Origin: Streptomyces caelestis
GTDB lineage: Bacteria > Actinomycetota > Actinomycetes > Streptomycetales > Streptomycetaceae
Reading direction: 5' to 3'
DNA: 64,000 nt
NCBI RefSeq assembly: GCF_001279005.1
Contig: NZ_LGCN01000228.1
Coordinates: 124,001 to 188,000 of the forward strand
Part shown: positions 1-8,697 of the stretch, piece after piece
Numbering within the stretch: position 1 is the first letter of the stretch
Layout of the letters: every line of letters starts with the position of its first letter
The notes under the pieces: model-generated
Told to the model about the DNA's origin: nothing
Seen by the model: only the letters and a program-made list of their open reading frames with translations
The model's database searches: none
Program-made: the position numbers and the translations under genes

Positions 1-7
1 CGGTGCG

Positions 8-41
8 GTACGGGTGAATGCGCGAAGCGCCGCATCCGTAC
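8..41. terminator. possible hairpin upstream of the penicillin-binding protein gene
   Basis: An imperfect inverted repeat is visible. GTACGG at 8-13 pairs with CCGTAC at 36-41, and GCGC at 20-23 pairs with GCGC at 27-30 around a GAA loop. No T-run follows. It could end the gene to the left of the window or sit in the leader of the following gene. Nothing else is recognisable in bases 1-113. Confidence 0.3.
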
Positions 42-113
42 TTCGGGGGGACCGGAAACCAGCCGCCGTTTCCAGGCGCGCAAGGGTGCGCCTGCCCGAG
101 GAGTAGTCGTTCG

Positions 114-2756
114 ATGAGCGAGCACCGTCGCAAACCGCCGCAGCCGCAGGGAGGCGGACGTGCCGCGGCCCGACGCGGCCAGTCCGGCTCGTCCTCCGGC
201 CGCCGCGCGGCACCGCGAGGCGCCACCGGGTCTCCGTCCGATTCCTATGGGTCGGGCTCCCACGGCTCGGGGGGTGAGGAACACATGTACGGCAGCCGCG
301 CCGAGGCGCGGCGCGCGGCACAGAGGGGCGGGGGCCGCCGTGCCGGTGCCGCGGGCCCCGGCCGGGGCGGCGGGCGCGCGGCTCCTCCCGGGAAGAAGCG
401 GATCATCGACTATCCGCGCCACGACAAGGACGGCTGGCGCCGCTGGACGCCGTCGTGGAGGCTCGTGTCCGGGCTGTGCCTCGCGCTCTTCGGCAGCATG
501 GTCGCCGTGGCGGGGATCGGATACGCCATGGTGAGCGTGCCCAGCGAGGAGAACGCCATGGCGTTGTCCGAGAACAACGTCTACTACTGGGCCGACGGCA
601 CCCAGATGGTCGCCACCGGCAGCGGCCAGAACCGGCAGAACGTCACGATCGACCGGATCCCCGCGGCCATGCAGTGGGCGGTGATCTCGGCCGAGAACAA
701 GAGCTTCTACGACGACTCGGGCATCGACCCCATGGGCATCGCCCGGGCGCTCGGCAACATGGCCACGGGTGGGAACACCCAGGGCGGTTCGACGATCACC
801 CAGCAGTTCGTGAAGAACACCTACCTGAGCCAGGAGCAGACGGTCTCCCGGAAGTTCAAGGAGATGTTCATCTCGATCAAGGTGGGCACCAAGCTATCCA
901 AGAAGCAGATCCTCCAGGGCTATCTGAACACCTCGTACTACGGCCGTGGCGCCTACGGCATCCAGGCCGCCGCCCAGACCTACTACGGCAAGGACGCGGT
1001 CGATCTCACGCCCAGCGAGTGCGCCTTCCTCGCCGCGCTGCTCAAGGGGCCGACGTACTACGACCCCGCGGGCAATCAGAACCTCGACTCCGCCGCCACC
1101 CCCGAGAAGAACCGTGAGCGTTCCGAGGAGCGCTGGAGCTGGATCCTCGAGCAGATGCACGCGGACGAGCACCTCTCGGACGCCGACTACCAGAAGGCGA
1201 CCAAGAAGTACCCCGAGCCGCAGGGCCGCAAGGCGGTCAAGGGCATGACCGGCCAGGTCAGCTACCTCGTCGACACGGCGAAGCGCTACGTCCTGAAGAA
1301 CTCCGACATCACCGAGGCGCAGTTCGACCAGGGCGGCTACCAGATCTACACGACCTTCGAGAAGGACAAGGTCGAGGCGCTGGCCAAGGCCGTGCAGAAG
1401 GTCGAGAAGGAGAAGCTCGACCCGAAGAAGCGCGAGGAGGACCGGCACGTCCAGTTCGGCGCGGCGTCGGTGAAGCCCAACGACGGTGCGATCGTCGCGC
1501 TCTACGGCGGTGCCGGCTTCGAGAACGGCCACTTCAACAACAACGCGGACACCTCGGGTGTCCCCGTCGGTTCGACGTGGAAGCCGTTCGTGCTGGCCGC
1601 CGCGATGCAGCACGGCACGTACAAGACGAACGGCGTGGGCGTCTCGCCGCAGAGCAAGTACAACGGCAACGACCACCTGCAGATCAGGGAGAACGACGGC
1701 TCCCTCGTCCTCAAGAAGGACAACACGCCCTTCTTCCAGGAGAACGAGACCGACTACAAGTGGGGTTACATCACCCTGCACAAGGCGATGGAGCAGTCCG
1801 TCAACACCCCCTTCGTGCAGCTCGGCATGGACGTGGGGATGAAGAACGTGGCGGAGGTCGCCGAGAAGGCCGGCATCCTGAAGGAAAGCTTCTCCGGGCA
1901 GCTGAACGCGTCGTTCGCCCTGGGCACGTCGACCCCCAGCGCGATCCGCATGGCCGACGCCTACGCGACCTTCGCGGCGTCCGGCAAGCAGGCCGACCCG
2001 TACTCGGTGACCGCGGTCAAGCACAAGGGGACGGAGCTGCCCGGCTTCGAGAAGCCGCGCGTCAAGCTGGCGATGCCCGAGAACGTGGCGCACAACGTCA
2101 CCGAGGTCCTCGAGAACGTGATCGCGAACGGTACCGGTTACAAGGCGCAGGGACTGGGGCGTGCGGCGGCCGGCAAGACGGGTACGACCGACGAGAACAA
2201 GTCCGCGTGGTGGGTCGGCTACACCCAGCAGCTCGCGACCTCGGTCGCCATGTTCCGTGAGGACCCCAAGGACCACAAGCTGCTCTCCATGAACGGCACG
2301 GCGGGTGAGGAATCCATCCACGGTGGTGACGTCCCCACGCAGATCTGGACCGAGTACATGAAGGTCGCCCTGAAGGGCGAGGAGGACCCCGGATTCCCCA
2401 AGGCCGAGAAGATCGGCGAGATCGCGGACGGGATCGGAGCGCCGTCTCCCACCCCGACCGCCACGGAGACCGAGGAAGAAGAGGAGAAGGAGACGCCGAC
2501 GGCGCCCGCGTCGCCCACGCGGACCGAGACCACGCCGCCGTCACCGACCAACACCGCCACGTGCGGGCCGTTCGACTTCAACTGCGAAGACGACGGTGAG
2601 GAGGAAACGGGCGGCACGGACAACGGCGGCACGGACAACGGCGGCACGGACGGAGGGGCGACCAGCTCGCCGGATCCCACGTCCAGCAGTGACCCCGGGA
2701 ACAGCAGGGGCAACGGCAACGGAGGCAACACTCTCTTCGGAGGCTCCACGGGCTGA
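114..2756 (+). CDS. bifunctional penicillin-binding protein (class A, GT51 plus transpeptidase)
   Basis: This protein polymerises lipid II glycan strands and cross-links the peptides at the outer face of the membrane. It has 880 residues from ATG 114, which follows GAGGAG at 98-103. An upstream ATG at 18 in the same frame lacks a ribosome binding site. Order of parts: a basic, Gly/Arg-rich cytoplasmic tail; one membrane helix at about 117-143; and the GT51 domain with the catalytic Glu194 in SAENKSF and GGSTITQQ after it. The transpeptidase domain follows, with Ser487 in STWK, SVN at 562-564 and KTG at 688-690. The last 110 residues are a low-complexity Thr/Pro/Glu and Gly/Asn tail, including tandem GGTDN units coded by 15-bp repeats near 2619-2655. 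It belongs with the femX region downstream in cell-wall synthesis. Which PBP paralogue it is cannot be told from sequence alone. Confidence 0.93.
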   Translation: MSEHRRKPPQPQGGGRAAARRGQSGSSSGRRAAPRGATGSPSDSYGSGSHGSGGEEHMYGSRAEARRAAQRGGGRRAGAAGPGRGGGRAAPPGKKRIIDYPRHDKDGWRRWTPSWRLVSGLCLALFGSMVAVAGIGYAMVSVPSEENAMALSENNVYYWADGTQMVATGSGQNRQNVTIDRIPAAMQWAVISAENKSFYDDSGIDPMGIARALGNMATGGNTQGGSTITQQFVKNTYLSQEQTVSRKFKEMFISIKVGTKLSKKQILQGYLNTSYYGRGAYGIQAAAQTYYGKDAVDLTPSECAFLAALLKGPTYYDPAGNQNLDSAATPEKNRERSEERWSWILEQMHADEHLSDADYQKATKKYPEPQGRKAVKGMTGQVSYLVDTAKRYVLKNSDITEAQFDQGGYQIYTTFEKDKVEALAKAVQKVEKEKLDPKKREEDRHVQFGAASVKPNDGAIVALYGGAGFENGHFNNNADTSGVPVGSTWKPFVLAAAMQHGTYKTNGVGVSPQSKYNGNDHLQIRENDGSLVLKKDNTPFFQENETDYKWGYITLHKAMEQSVNTPFVQLGMDVGMKNVAEVAEKAGILKESFSGQLNASFALGTSTPSAIRMADAYATFAASGKQADPYSVTAVKHKGTELPGFEKPRVKLAMPENVAHNVTEVLENVIANGTGYKAQGLGRAAAGKTGTTDENKSAWWVGYTQQLATSVAMFREDPKDHKLLSMNGTAGEESIHGGDVPTQIWTEYMKVALKGEEDPGFPKAEKIGEIADGIGAPSPTPTATETEEEEEKETPTAPASPTRTETTPPSPTNTATCGPFDFNCEDDGEEETGGTDNGGTDNGGTDGGATSSPDPTSSSDPGNSRGNGNGGNTLFGGSTG

Positions 2757-2780
2757 CCGGCGCACCGCGCCTCGCGTGTG

Positions 2781-2826
2781 AGATCGGTCTTCGGTATCTG
2801 CTTGCGTGGATACCGAAGGCCGATCT
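2781..2826 (+). terminator. factor-independent terminator after the PBP gene
   Basis: An 18-base arm at 2781-2798 pairs with 2809-2826 (AGATCGG...GGTATC against GATACCG...CGATCT). There is one G-T pair and a 10-base loop, and TTTTCCTTT follows. The T-tract makes this one of the few classical-looking terminators in the window. Confidence 0.8.
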
Positions 2827-2858
2827 TTTCCTTTGCGCTGGAAAAGCGATGTGATGCC

Positions 2859-3219
2859 ATGGGCCGGACGGGTATCCGTTGTTCGGTCTCATTGGTTTTC
2901 CTGCGAGATGCGCGGGGCTTTCGACTGGTCGGTCCGGTGAGCCGCCGCGGCAGTCGCTTGCGTGCGGGGTCTCTCGTGCGACCGGAGGTGAAGGACACGC
3001 CGGCCGACGGCCACCACGTGCGGGCGCGGCTGTATGTGGTGCACGCCGATGAGACGTACTACTTCCCCTGGCGTGAGAATGACGAGGGAAACGGCGTCAC
3101 TAAAACGTGGGACGCGTATGTCTCGGGCCCGGGCAATATTTTTTGACGCCGGGGTTCAGGTCGCCCGCTATGAGGGGAGCGACCAGCTCAACTACTGTAA
3201 GAAAAGGATCAACCTGTAG
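2859..3219 (+). pseudogene. frameshifted remnant of a small secreted-type protein
   Basis: Starting from ATG 2859 (GGAAAAG upstream), one frame reads into a protein-like stretch. It runs from VKDTPADGHH through YYFPWRENDEGNG to TWDAYVSGPGNIF, then stops at a TGA in ATTTTTTGACG near 3139-3149. Removing one T from the homopolymer continues the protein as DAGVQVARYEGSDQLNYC to a stop at 3219. The reconstructed C-terminal part looks like the short exported proteins common in Streptomyces, but the N-terminus has no hydrophobic signal in this frame. An AAAVA stretch typical of a signal cleavage region appears in another frame near 2940, suggesting a second frameshift. A sequencing error in the T-run is possible. 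Function unknown. Confidence 0.55.
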
Positions 3220-3716
3220 TGAATCAGGGCACGAAGTCCGGCGGCGGCAGTCGCCGGCCGTGTGCTTCCTGGTGGCGATGAAGTCATCCGAAACCGCTGA
3301 CTCTTCGCTCCGAACGGGACTGGTGAGCATTGGTGATCGGTGAGGGTTCTGCCGGTTCCGTCTCCTTCCGCGCTCCACATGCCCCACGAACGCGTGGAGC
3401 ACGTCTCATGGCTTGGTCCCGGCCTCAGGGGCGCCGGGTCCGCACGGGGCGCTGACCGGTCCGGACGAGAACGCTTCCGATCCGGTCGACCGGGAGGCCG
3501 GTGTGCGGATCGCGCGCTGGGGAGGGCGGTTGCGGGCGGAGGGCGCCGAGGCGGAGGAAGAGCGGTCCGTGCTCGAGCGGCCATGGGCCGATGACGGGCA
3601 CGGACACGGTCTTCCGCCGCGCCACAGGACACCGGCCTCGATGACGCGTCCGCGAACGGCGTCGGCTGCGGACCTGAGCCTGGGGAGTCCCGGAGACTTA
3701 CGGCAGGATGTTCGGC
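3220..3716. other. intergenic stretch with no recognisable gene
   Basis: About 500 bases lie between the decayed gene and the GT87-type gene. The open frames here carry skewed Arg/Gly-rich translations without motif, conserved start or ribosome binding site. I see no clear hairpin or repeat. It presumably holds the promoter of the gene starting at 3717. Confidence 0.4.
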
Positions 3717-5216
3717 ATGCCCAGTGGAGAATCGACGCGAGCGAGCGTCCACGAGCCGGAGCCGGTGCGGCCGACCGAGGAGGACCGGGTCGCCGCGGCC
3801 GGCAGCGAGCTGATCGGCGGTCCGCTCGGGCGGCGCGCTCTGACCGGGACCTCCTGGTGGTCCCCGGTGCGGGTGATCGCGCTCGTTGCGATCGGCATGT
3901 TCGCCCTCGGCCTGGTGCAGAAGGCGCCCTGCTACAACGGCGCCTGGTTCGTCGGCGCCGGCTCCCAGTACACGCATGCGTGCTACTCGGACATCCCGCA
4001 CCTCTACCAGGGGCGCGGCTTCGCCGACGGGCTGGTGCCGTACTTCGACAGGCTCCCCGGGGACATGGAGTACCTCGAGTACCCGGTGCTGACCGGCCTG
4101 TTCATGGAGGTCGCCGCCTGGCTCACCCCCGGCAGCGGCAGTGTCCAGGACCAGGAACAGTGGTACTGGATGGTCAACGCCGGGATGCTCATGGCGTGCG
4201 CGGCCGTCATCGTCGTCTGCGTGACCCGTACGCACGCGCGGCGGCCCTGGGACGGTCTGCTGGTCGCGCTGGCGCCGGCCTTCGCGCTGACCGCGACCAT
4301 CAACTGGGACCTGCTGGCGGTCGCCCTGACGGCCGCCGCGATGCTGATGTGGTCACGGGGGCGCTCCCTCGCCTTCGGCGTCCTCCTCGGGCTCGCCACG
4401 GCCGCCAAGCTCTATCCCGTGCTGCTGCTCGGGCCGCTGCTGGTGCTGTGCTGGCGCGCGGGACGGTGGCGGGAGTACGGCACGGCCCTCGGCGGTGCGG
4501 CCGTCGCCTGGCTCGTCGTGAACGGGCCCGTGATGCTCTTCGCGTTCGACGGCTGGTCGAAGTTCTACACGTTCAGCCAGGAGAGGGGCGTCGACTTCGG
4601 GTCCTTCTGGCTGATCCTGGCGCAGAACTCGGACGACCCGCTGAGCACCGACACGGTCAACACGCTCGCCACGGTGCTGATGCTGCTGTGCTGCGTGGGT
4701 GTCGCGGCGCTCGCGCTCACGGCCCCCCGCCGGCCGCGGTTCGCCCAGCTCGCCTTCCTGATCGTCGCGGCGTTCATCCTCACCAACAAGGTCTACTCGC
4801 CGCAGTACGTCCTGTGGCTGGTGCCGCTGGCGGCCCTGGCCCGGCCGAAGTGGCGGGACTTCCTCGTCTGGCAGGCCTGCGAGGTGGCGTACTTCCTGGG
4901 CATCTGGATGTACCTCGCCTACACGACCAGCGGGGACGCCCACAAGGGACTGCCCGTCGACGGCTATCACTGGGCGATCGGAGTGCATCTGCTGGGGACG
5001 CTCTACCTGTGCGCCATGGTCCTGCGCGACATCCTGATGCCGGAGCGGGACCCGGTGCGCCGGTCCGGTGACGACGACCCCTCGGGCGGGGTGCTGGACG
5101 GGGCGGAGGACGTGTTCGTGCTCGGTCCCGCGGCTCACCCCGCGCGGCACGCGGTCCACTTCGAGGGGACCCCGGTCGAATGGGGCAGGACGGAAGCCAC
5201 CGGGGGTTCGCTCTGA
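3717..5216 (+). CDS. polytopic membrane protein, GT87/DUF2029-type glycosyltransferase
   Basis: A protein of about 499 residues has a soluble N-terminal 45 residues, then roughly ten hydrophobic segments. The first is VIALVAIGMFALGLVQ; a long extracytoplasmic loop with YSDIPHLY, FADGLVPYFD and YLEYPVLTG follows it. This arrangement of acidic and Tyr residues after helix 1 is typical of the GT-C fold polyprenyl-phosphate-sugar-dependent mannosyltransferases (GT87, DUF2029). The family moves mannose from a lipid carrier onto a glycolipid or glycoprotein acceptor outside the membrane; the acceptor here is unknown. I chose ATG 3717 because AGGA at 3704-3707 is correctly spaced for it, whereas ATG 3708 touches that sequence. 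It converges on the racemase-like gene across a strong hairpin. Confidence 0.8.
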   Translation: MPSGESTRASVHEPEPVRPTEEDRVAAAGSELIGGPLGRRALTGTSWWSPVRVIALVAIGMFALGLVQKAPCYNGAWFVGAGSQYTHACYSDIPHLYQGRGFADGLVPYFDRLPGDMEYLEYPVLTGLFMEVAAWLTPGSGSVQDQEQWYWMVNAGMLMACAAVIVVCVTRTHARRPWDGLLVALAPAFALTATINWDLLAVALTAAAMLMWSRGRSLAFGVLLGLATAAKLYPVLLLGPLLVLCWRAGRWREYGTALGGAAVAWLVVNGPVMLFAFDGWSKFYTFSQERGVDFGSFWLILAQNSDDPLSTDTVNTLATVLMLLCCVGVAALALTAPRRPRFAQLAFLIVAAFILTNKVYSPQYVLWLVPLAALARPKWRDFLVWQACEVAYFLGIWMYLAYTTSGDAHKGLPVDGYHWAIGVHLLGTLYLCAMVLRDILMPERDPVRRSGDDDPSGGVLDGAEDVFVLGPAAHPARHAVHFEGTPVEWGRTEATGGSL

Positions 5217-5250
5217 GCGAACGCGCCGGGGGTGACGTCCGCTCAGGGCA

Positions 5251-5293
5251 CGGGAACGGCCGTACACGGAAGAACCGTGTACGGCCGTTCCCG
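5251..5293. terminator. bidirectional terminator between convergent genes
   Basis: A perfect 19-base stem (5251-5269 with 5275-5293, outer bases CGGGAACGGC/GCCGTTCCCG) closes a five-base AAGAA loop. It lies between the GT87-type gene (+) and the racemase-like gene (-), so it can serve both. Confidence 0.85.
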
Positions 5294-5296
5294 CTG

Positions 5297-6328
5297 TCAG
5301 CGGTCGAGGAGCCGGTCGAACTGCGTGGTGGTGTGCCGGAGATGAGCCACCAGTTCCTCGCCCACCTTCGGTTCCGGCGCGTCCGCGGGCACGAACAGGA
5401 TCGACACCTGCATGTGCGGCGGCTCGGCGAACCAGCGCTGCTTGCCGCCCCAGACGAACGGCGAGAGGTTCCGGTTGACCGTGGCGAGGCCGGCGCGGGC
5501 GACGCCCTTGGCGCGCGGCATGACGCCGTGCAGGGCCTTGGGCGCCTCCAGCCCCACCCCGTGCGACGTACCGCCCGCCACGACCACCAGATAGCCGTCG
5601 GAGGCGGCCTTCTGCTGCCGGTAGCCGAACCGGTCCCCCTTGGCGACGCGTGTGACGTCCAGGACCGCGCCCCGGTACTCGGTGGCCTCGTGGTCCCCCA
5701 GCCAGAGCCGGGTGCCGATCCGGGCGCGGAAGCGGGTCTGCGGGAACTGCTGCTGCAGCCGGGCGAGCTCGTCGGCCTTGAGGTGACTCACGAACATCGT
5801 GTGCAGCGGGAGGCGGGCCGCCCGCAGACGGTCCATCCAGCCGATGACCTCCTCGACGGCGTCCGAGCCGTCGGTGCGGTCCAGCGGCAGGTGGATGGCG
5901 AACCCCTCCAGCCGGACGTTCTCTATCGCCGAGTGCAGCTGGGGCAGGTCCTGCTCGCTGACGCCGTGCCGTTTCATCGAGGACATCACCTCGATGACCA
6001 CCCGGGCGCCCACCAGTCCGTACACGCCGTCGACGGACGACACCGAGCGGATGACCCGGTCGGGCAGCGGCACCGGCTCCTCGCCGCGCCGGTAGGGCGT
6101 CAGCACCAGCAGGTCGCCGCTGAACCAGTCCTTGATCCGGGCGGCCTCGTACGTCGTGCCGACCGCGAGGACGTCCGAGCCGAGCCGGGTGGCCTCCTCG
6201 GCCAGCCGCTCGTGGCCGAAGCCATAGCCGTTGCCCTTACAGACCGGGACCAGTCCCGGGAACTGCTCCTGCACGTGCTTGTGATGCGCCCGCCAGCGCG
6301 CGGTGTCGACGTAGAGCGTGAGCGCCAT
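5297..6328 (-). CDS. alanine racemase-fold PLP enzyme in the femX cluster
   Basis: The product has 343 residues. The N-terminal half matches the alanine racemase TIM barrel. The PLP lysine is Lys31 in VCKGNGYGFG, and the SSMKRHG, GFAIHLPLDR and TMFVSHLK stretches follow in family order. The C-terminal half (RIGTRLWLGDHEATEYRG, YLVVVAGGTSHGVGLE) is more divergent than in true alanine racemases. It is transcribed with femX (82 bases apart), which suggests a job in making or recycling a cell-wall amino acid. The actual substrate and whether it racemises anything are not shown. It ends at the shared hairpin at 5251-5293. Confidence 0.8.
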   Translation of the reverse strand: MALTLYVDTARWRAHHKHVQEQFPGLVPVCKGNGYGFGHERLAEEATRLGSDVLAVGTTYEAARIKDWFSGDLLVLTPYRRGEEPVPLPDRVIRSVSSVDGVYGLVGARVVIEVMSSMKRHGVSEQDLPQLHSAIENVRLEGFAIHLPLDRTDGSDAVEEVIGWMDRLRAARLPLHTMFVSHLKADELARLQQQFPQTRFRARIGTRLWLGDHEATEYRGAVLDVTRVAKGDRFGYRQQKAASDGYLVVVAGGTSHGVGLEAPKALHGVMPRAKGVARAGLATVNRNLSPFVWGGKQRWFAEPPHMQVSILFVPADAPEPKVGEELVAHLRHTTTQFDRLLDR

Positions 6329-6410
6329 GGCCGGACCTGGAACCTTTCTCGTGGCTGCGGTGTGTCAGAGGTGGGGGACGACGGGAGCCGCCGGAGCGGC
6401 GAAGCGGGGT

Positions 6411-7532
6411 TCAGCGGCGCGACATGTAGATGTCGAGAGCCTTGTGGAGCAACTTGTTCAGCGGGAAGTCCCACTCGCCGAGGTACTCGGCGGCCTGGCC
6501 GCCGGTGCCCACCTTGAACTGGATCAGACCGAAGAGGTGGTCGGTCTCGTCCAGCGAGTCGGAGATGCCGCGCAGGTCGTAGACGGTCGCGCCGAGCGCG
6601 TAGGCGTCGCGCAGCATCCGCCACTGCATCGCGTTCGAGGGCCGGACCTCGCGGCCGATGTTGTCGGAGGCGCCGTAGGAGTACCAGACGTGCCCCCCGA
6701 CGATCAGCATCGTCGCCGCGGACAGGTTCACGCCGTTGTGCCGGGCGAAGTACAGCCGCATGCGGTTGGGGTCCTCGGTGTTGAGGGCCGTCCACATGCG
6801 CTGGAAGTACGACAGCGGGCGGGGCCGGAAGTGGTCGCGCACGGCCGTGATCTCGTACAGCCGCTGCCACTCGGGCAGATCGTCGTAGCCGCCCTGGACG
6901 ACCTCGACGCCGGCCTTCTCCGCCTTCTTGATGTTGCGGCGCCACAGCTGGTTGAAGTTCTTGTGGACGTCTTCCAGGGCGCGGTTGGCCAGCGGCACCT
7001 GGTAGACGTAGCGGGGCTGGACGTCGCCGAAGCCGGCGCCGCCGTCCTCGCCCTGCTGCCAGCCCATGCGGCGCAGCTTGTCGGCGACCTCGAAGGCGCG
7101 GGGCTCGATGAAATCGGCCTCCAGGTCACGCAGACGCTTCACGTCCTGGTCCTGGATGCCCCTCTTGATGGTCGTGGCCTCCCAGCGCCGGATGATCACC
7201 GGCGGGCCCATCTTCACCGAGAACGCGCCCTGCTGCTTCAGGTGGGCGAGCATCGGCTCGATCCACTCCTGGAGATTCGGCGCGAACCAGTTGATGACCG
7301 GGCCCTCGGGCAGGTAGGCGAGGTAACGCTTGATCTTGGGCAGTTGCCGGTAGAGGACGAGCCCGGCTCCGACCATCTCGCCGGTCCGGTCGTCGAACCA
7401 GCCGAGGTTCTCCGAGCGCCATTCCGCCTTGACATCAGCCCAGGCCGGGACCTGCATGTGACTCGCCGACGGCAGGCTCTGGATGTAGGCCAGATGCTGC
7501 TCTCGGCTGATGGTCCTCAGGGTCAGGCTCAT
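6411..7532 (-). CDS. femX: FemX-type aminoacyltransferase that adds the first bridge residue
   Basis: This 373-residue protein has two GNAT-like lobes of the FemABX family. Recognisable parts include MQVPAWADVKAEWRSENLGWFD near the N-terminus, RRNIKKAEKAGVEV (the substrate-binding coil region), ARHNGVNLSAATMLIVGGHVWYSYGAS, and the C-terminal GTGGQAAEYLGEWDFPLN. Such enzymes use glycyl-tRNA to place Gly on the stem lysine or diaminopimelate of the peptidoglycan precursor. From memory, S. coelicolor FemX (SCO3904) sits in the same context, adds the glycine bridge and is essential unless VanK replaces it. The racemase-like gene lies directly downstream. The start ATG lies 19 bases after GGAGCG-like sequence and is conserved in length with the family. 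Confidence 0.88.
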   Translation of the reverse strand: MSLTLRTISREQHLAYIQSLPSASHMQVPAWADVKAEWRSENLGWFDDRTGEMVGAGLVLYRQLPKIKRYLAYLPEGPVINWFAPNLQEWIEPMLAHLKQQGAFSVKMGPPVIIRRWEATTIKRGIQDQDVKRLRDLEADFIEPRAFEVADKLRRMGWQQGEDGGAGFGDVQPRYVYQVPLANRALEDVHKNFNQLWRRNIKKAEKAGVEVVQGGYDDLPEWQRLYEITAVRDHFRPRPLSYFQRMWTALNTEDPNRMRLYFARHNGVNLSAATMLIVGGHVWYSYGASDNIGREVRPSNAMQWRMLRDAYALGATVYDLRGISDSLDETDHLFGLIQFKVGTGGQAAEYLGEWDFPLNKLLHKALDIYMSRR

Positions 7533-7638
7533 TCGGGGCGCTCCTCGGGCTGGTGTGTCCCCATGGGTTCAGGGGCTCCGGCTCTCGCGCGAAGCCTACT
7601 GCGCCTCGGGGGCGCCCCGGTTGGGCGCACTGGGCCTT

Positions 7639-7665
7639 CGCCCCGGCCCGTCGCCGGCCGGGGCG
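7639..7665 (-). terminator. terminator after the small membrane-protein gene
   Basis: CGCCCCGGCC at 7639-7648 pairs perfectly with GGCCGGGGCG at 7656-7665 around a seven-base loop. It lies just past the stop of the 7699-8013 gene and upstream of femX. Confidence 0.65.
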
Positions 7666-7698
7666 TTCGACGATGTCCGAAAGGGAGGGTGCTCGACG

Positions 7699-8013
7699 TC
7701 AGTCGAAGAGCCCGCCGAAGAGACCCCCGTGCGCCATGCCCAGGAAGAACCCGACCGCCGAGGCACCGAGGCCCAGGACGAGGCCGAAGCGCGCGCGGGT
7801 CGTCACCGAGATCCACTGGCCGTACGCGCCGGTGAGGATCCCCACCAGGCCGGTCCAGGAACTGAGCAGGTGCAGATGGTGGAACATCGCCGTGACGAAG
7901 GACGTGATGCCCAGCACCAGGGTCGCCGCCAGCAGGGCGTCCTGGAGCGGGTGGGGTTTGCCGTCCGTGGCGAAAAGGCCTCCGGCGGTGTTGGGTCGCA
8001 ATGCCTGTGCCAT
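7699..8013 (-). CDS. small membrane protein of unknown function
   Basis: The product has 104 residues from the ATG at 8013, preceded on the minus strand by AGGAGGT five bases away. This is a very strong site that rules out the longer frame. There are three or four hydrophobic stretches: [39 protein letters not shown], and [28 protein letters not shown]. The pattern of a short hydrophilic head, then HxxHLL after helix 1, recurs in uncharacterised actinobacterial membrane proteins. It is transcribed away from rpsF. No function can be assigned. Confidence 0.75.
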   Translation of the reverse strand: MAQALRPNTAGGLFATDGKPHPLQDALLAATLVLGITSFVTAMFHHLHLLSSWTGLVGILTGAYGQWISVTTRARFGLVLGLGASAVGFFLGMAHGGLFGGLFD

Positions 8014-8330
8014 GGGGCACCTCCTGCGAAAGGCGGCGGATCGTAGCGCCGTACACACCCGATGTGTACAGATTGACTGTCCCCACGGCCGGATTTCAAC
8101 CGGAAGCCGCTGTGCGGGTACTCTGTACCGTCCGCATCGGTGTCTGCCCGGACAGAGCCAGGCGAGTCGGGGAAGGGCCACGGTCCGTCCCGGCCGGCCT
8201 GGGAGATCGCCGCCCGGCCTCGATTGTCAGTGGCGGCTGTTCTACTGACAGGCATCGTTGCGACAACGCATCACGACCCTCCTGCCACGGAACGACCGTG
8301 GCCGCTGAGTCCAAAGGAGGTGGGTTCCAC
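8014..8330 (+). promoter_or_regulatory. divergent promoter region and structured leader of rpsF
   Basis: The 317-base gap has three successive inverted repeats on the rpsF side: TGTCAGT/ACTGACA (8225-8231 and 8244-8250), CGTTG/CAACG (about 8256-8268), and CCACGG/CCGTGG (8285-8290 and 8296-8301). The rpsF ribosome binding site AGGAGG follows at 8315-8320. In many bacteria the S6:S18 complex binds the rpsF leader and represses the operon; the hairpins here are candidates for such a site, which is inference. Confidence 0.45.
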
Positions 8331-8621
8331 ATGCGTCACTACGAGGTGATGGTCATCCTCGACCCCGACACCGAGGAGCGCGCTGTCTCCCCGCTGATCG
8401 AGAACTTCCTTTCCGTCGTCCGTGACGGCGGCGGAAAGGTCGAGAAGGTCGACACCTGGGGCCGTCGTCGTCTCTCGTACGAGATCAAGAAGAAGCCCGA
8501 GGGCATCTACTCGGTCATCGACCTGCAGGCCGAGCCTGCGGTCGTCAAGGAGCTCGACCGCCAGATGAACCTGAACGAGTCGGTCCTCCGGACCAAGGTC
8601 CTCCGCCCCGAGACTCACTGA
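8331..8621 (+). CDS. rpsF: 30S ribosomal protein S6
   Basis: The protein has 96 residues, the usual actinobacterial length. It begins [17 protein letters not shown] and contains [21 protein letters not shown], the S6 signature, with [12 protein letters not shown] at the end. S6 binds 16S rRNA as a heterodimer with S18, whose gene is two positions downstream. The start at ATG 8331 has AGGAGG ten bases upstream. The open frame extends far upstream but without family sequence. First gene of the rpsF-ssb-rpsR-rplI operon. Confidence 0.98.
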   Translation: MRHYEVMVILDPDTEERAVSPLIENFLSVVRDGGGKVEKVDTWGRRRLSYEIKKKPEGIYSVIDLQAEPAVVKELDRQMNLNESVLRTKVLRPETH

Positions 8622-8697
8622 GCTCTTCCGCTCAGCTGATCCCGGGACTCGAGTAGCAGCCCAAGCAGCCAGCAGCAAACCCGCCGAGAGGTTCCCC

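Noticed and set aside
3413..5071. Plus-strand 552-residue frame overlapping the GT87-type gene
   Set aside because: It is out of frame with the membrane protein, has Arg/Gly/Ala-rich translation and no start site.
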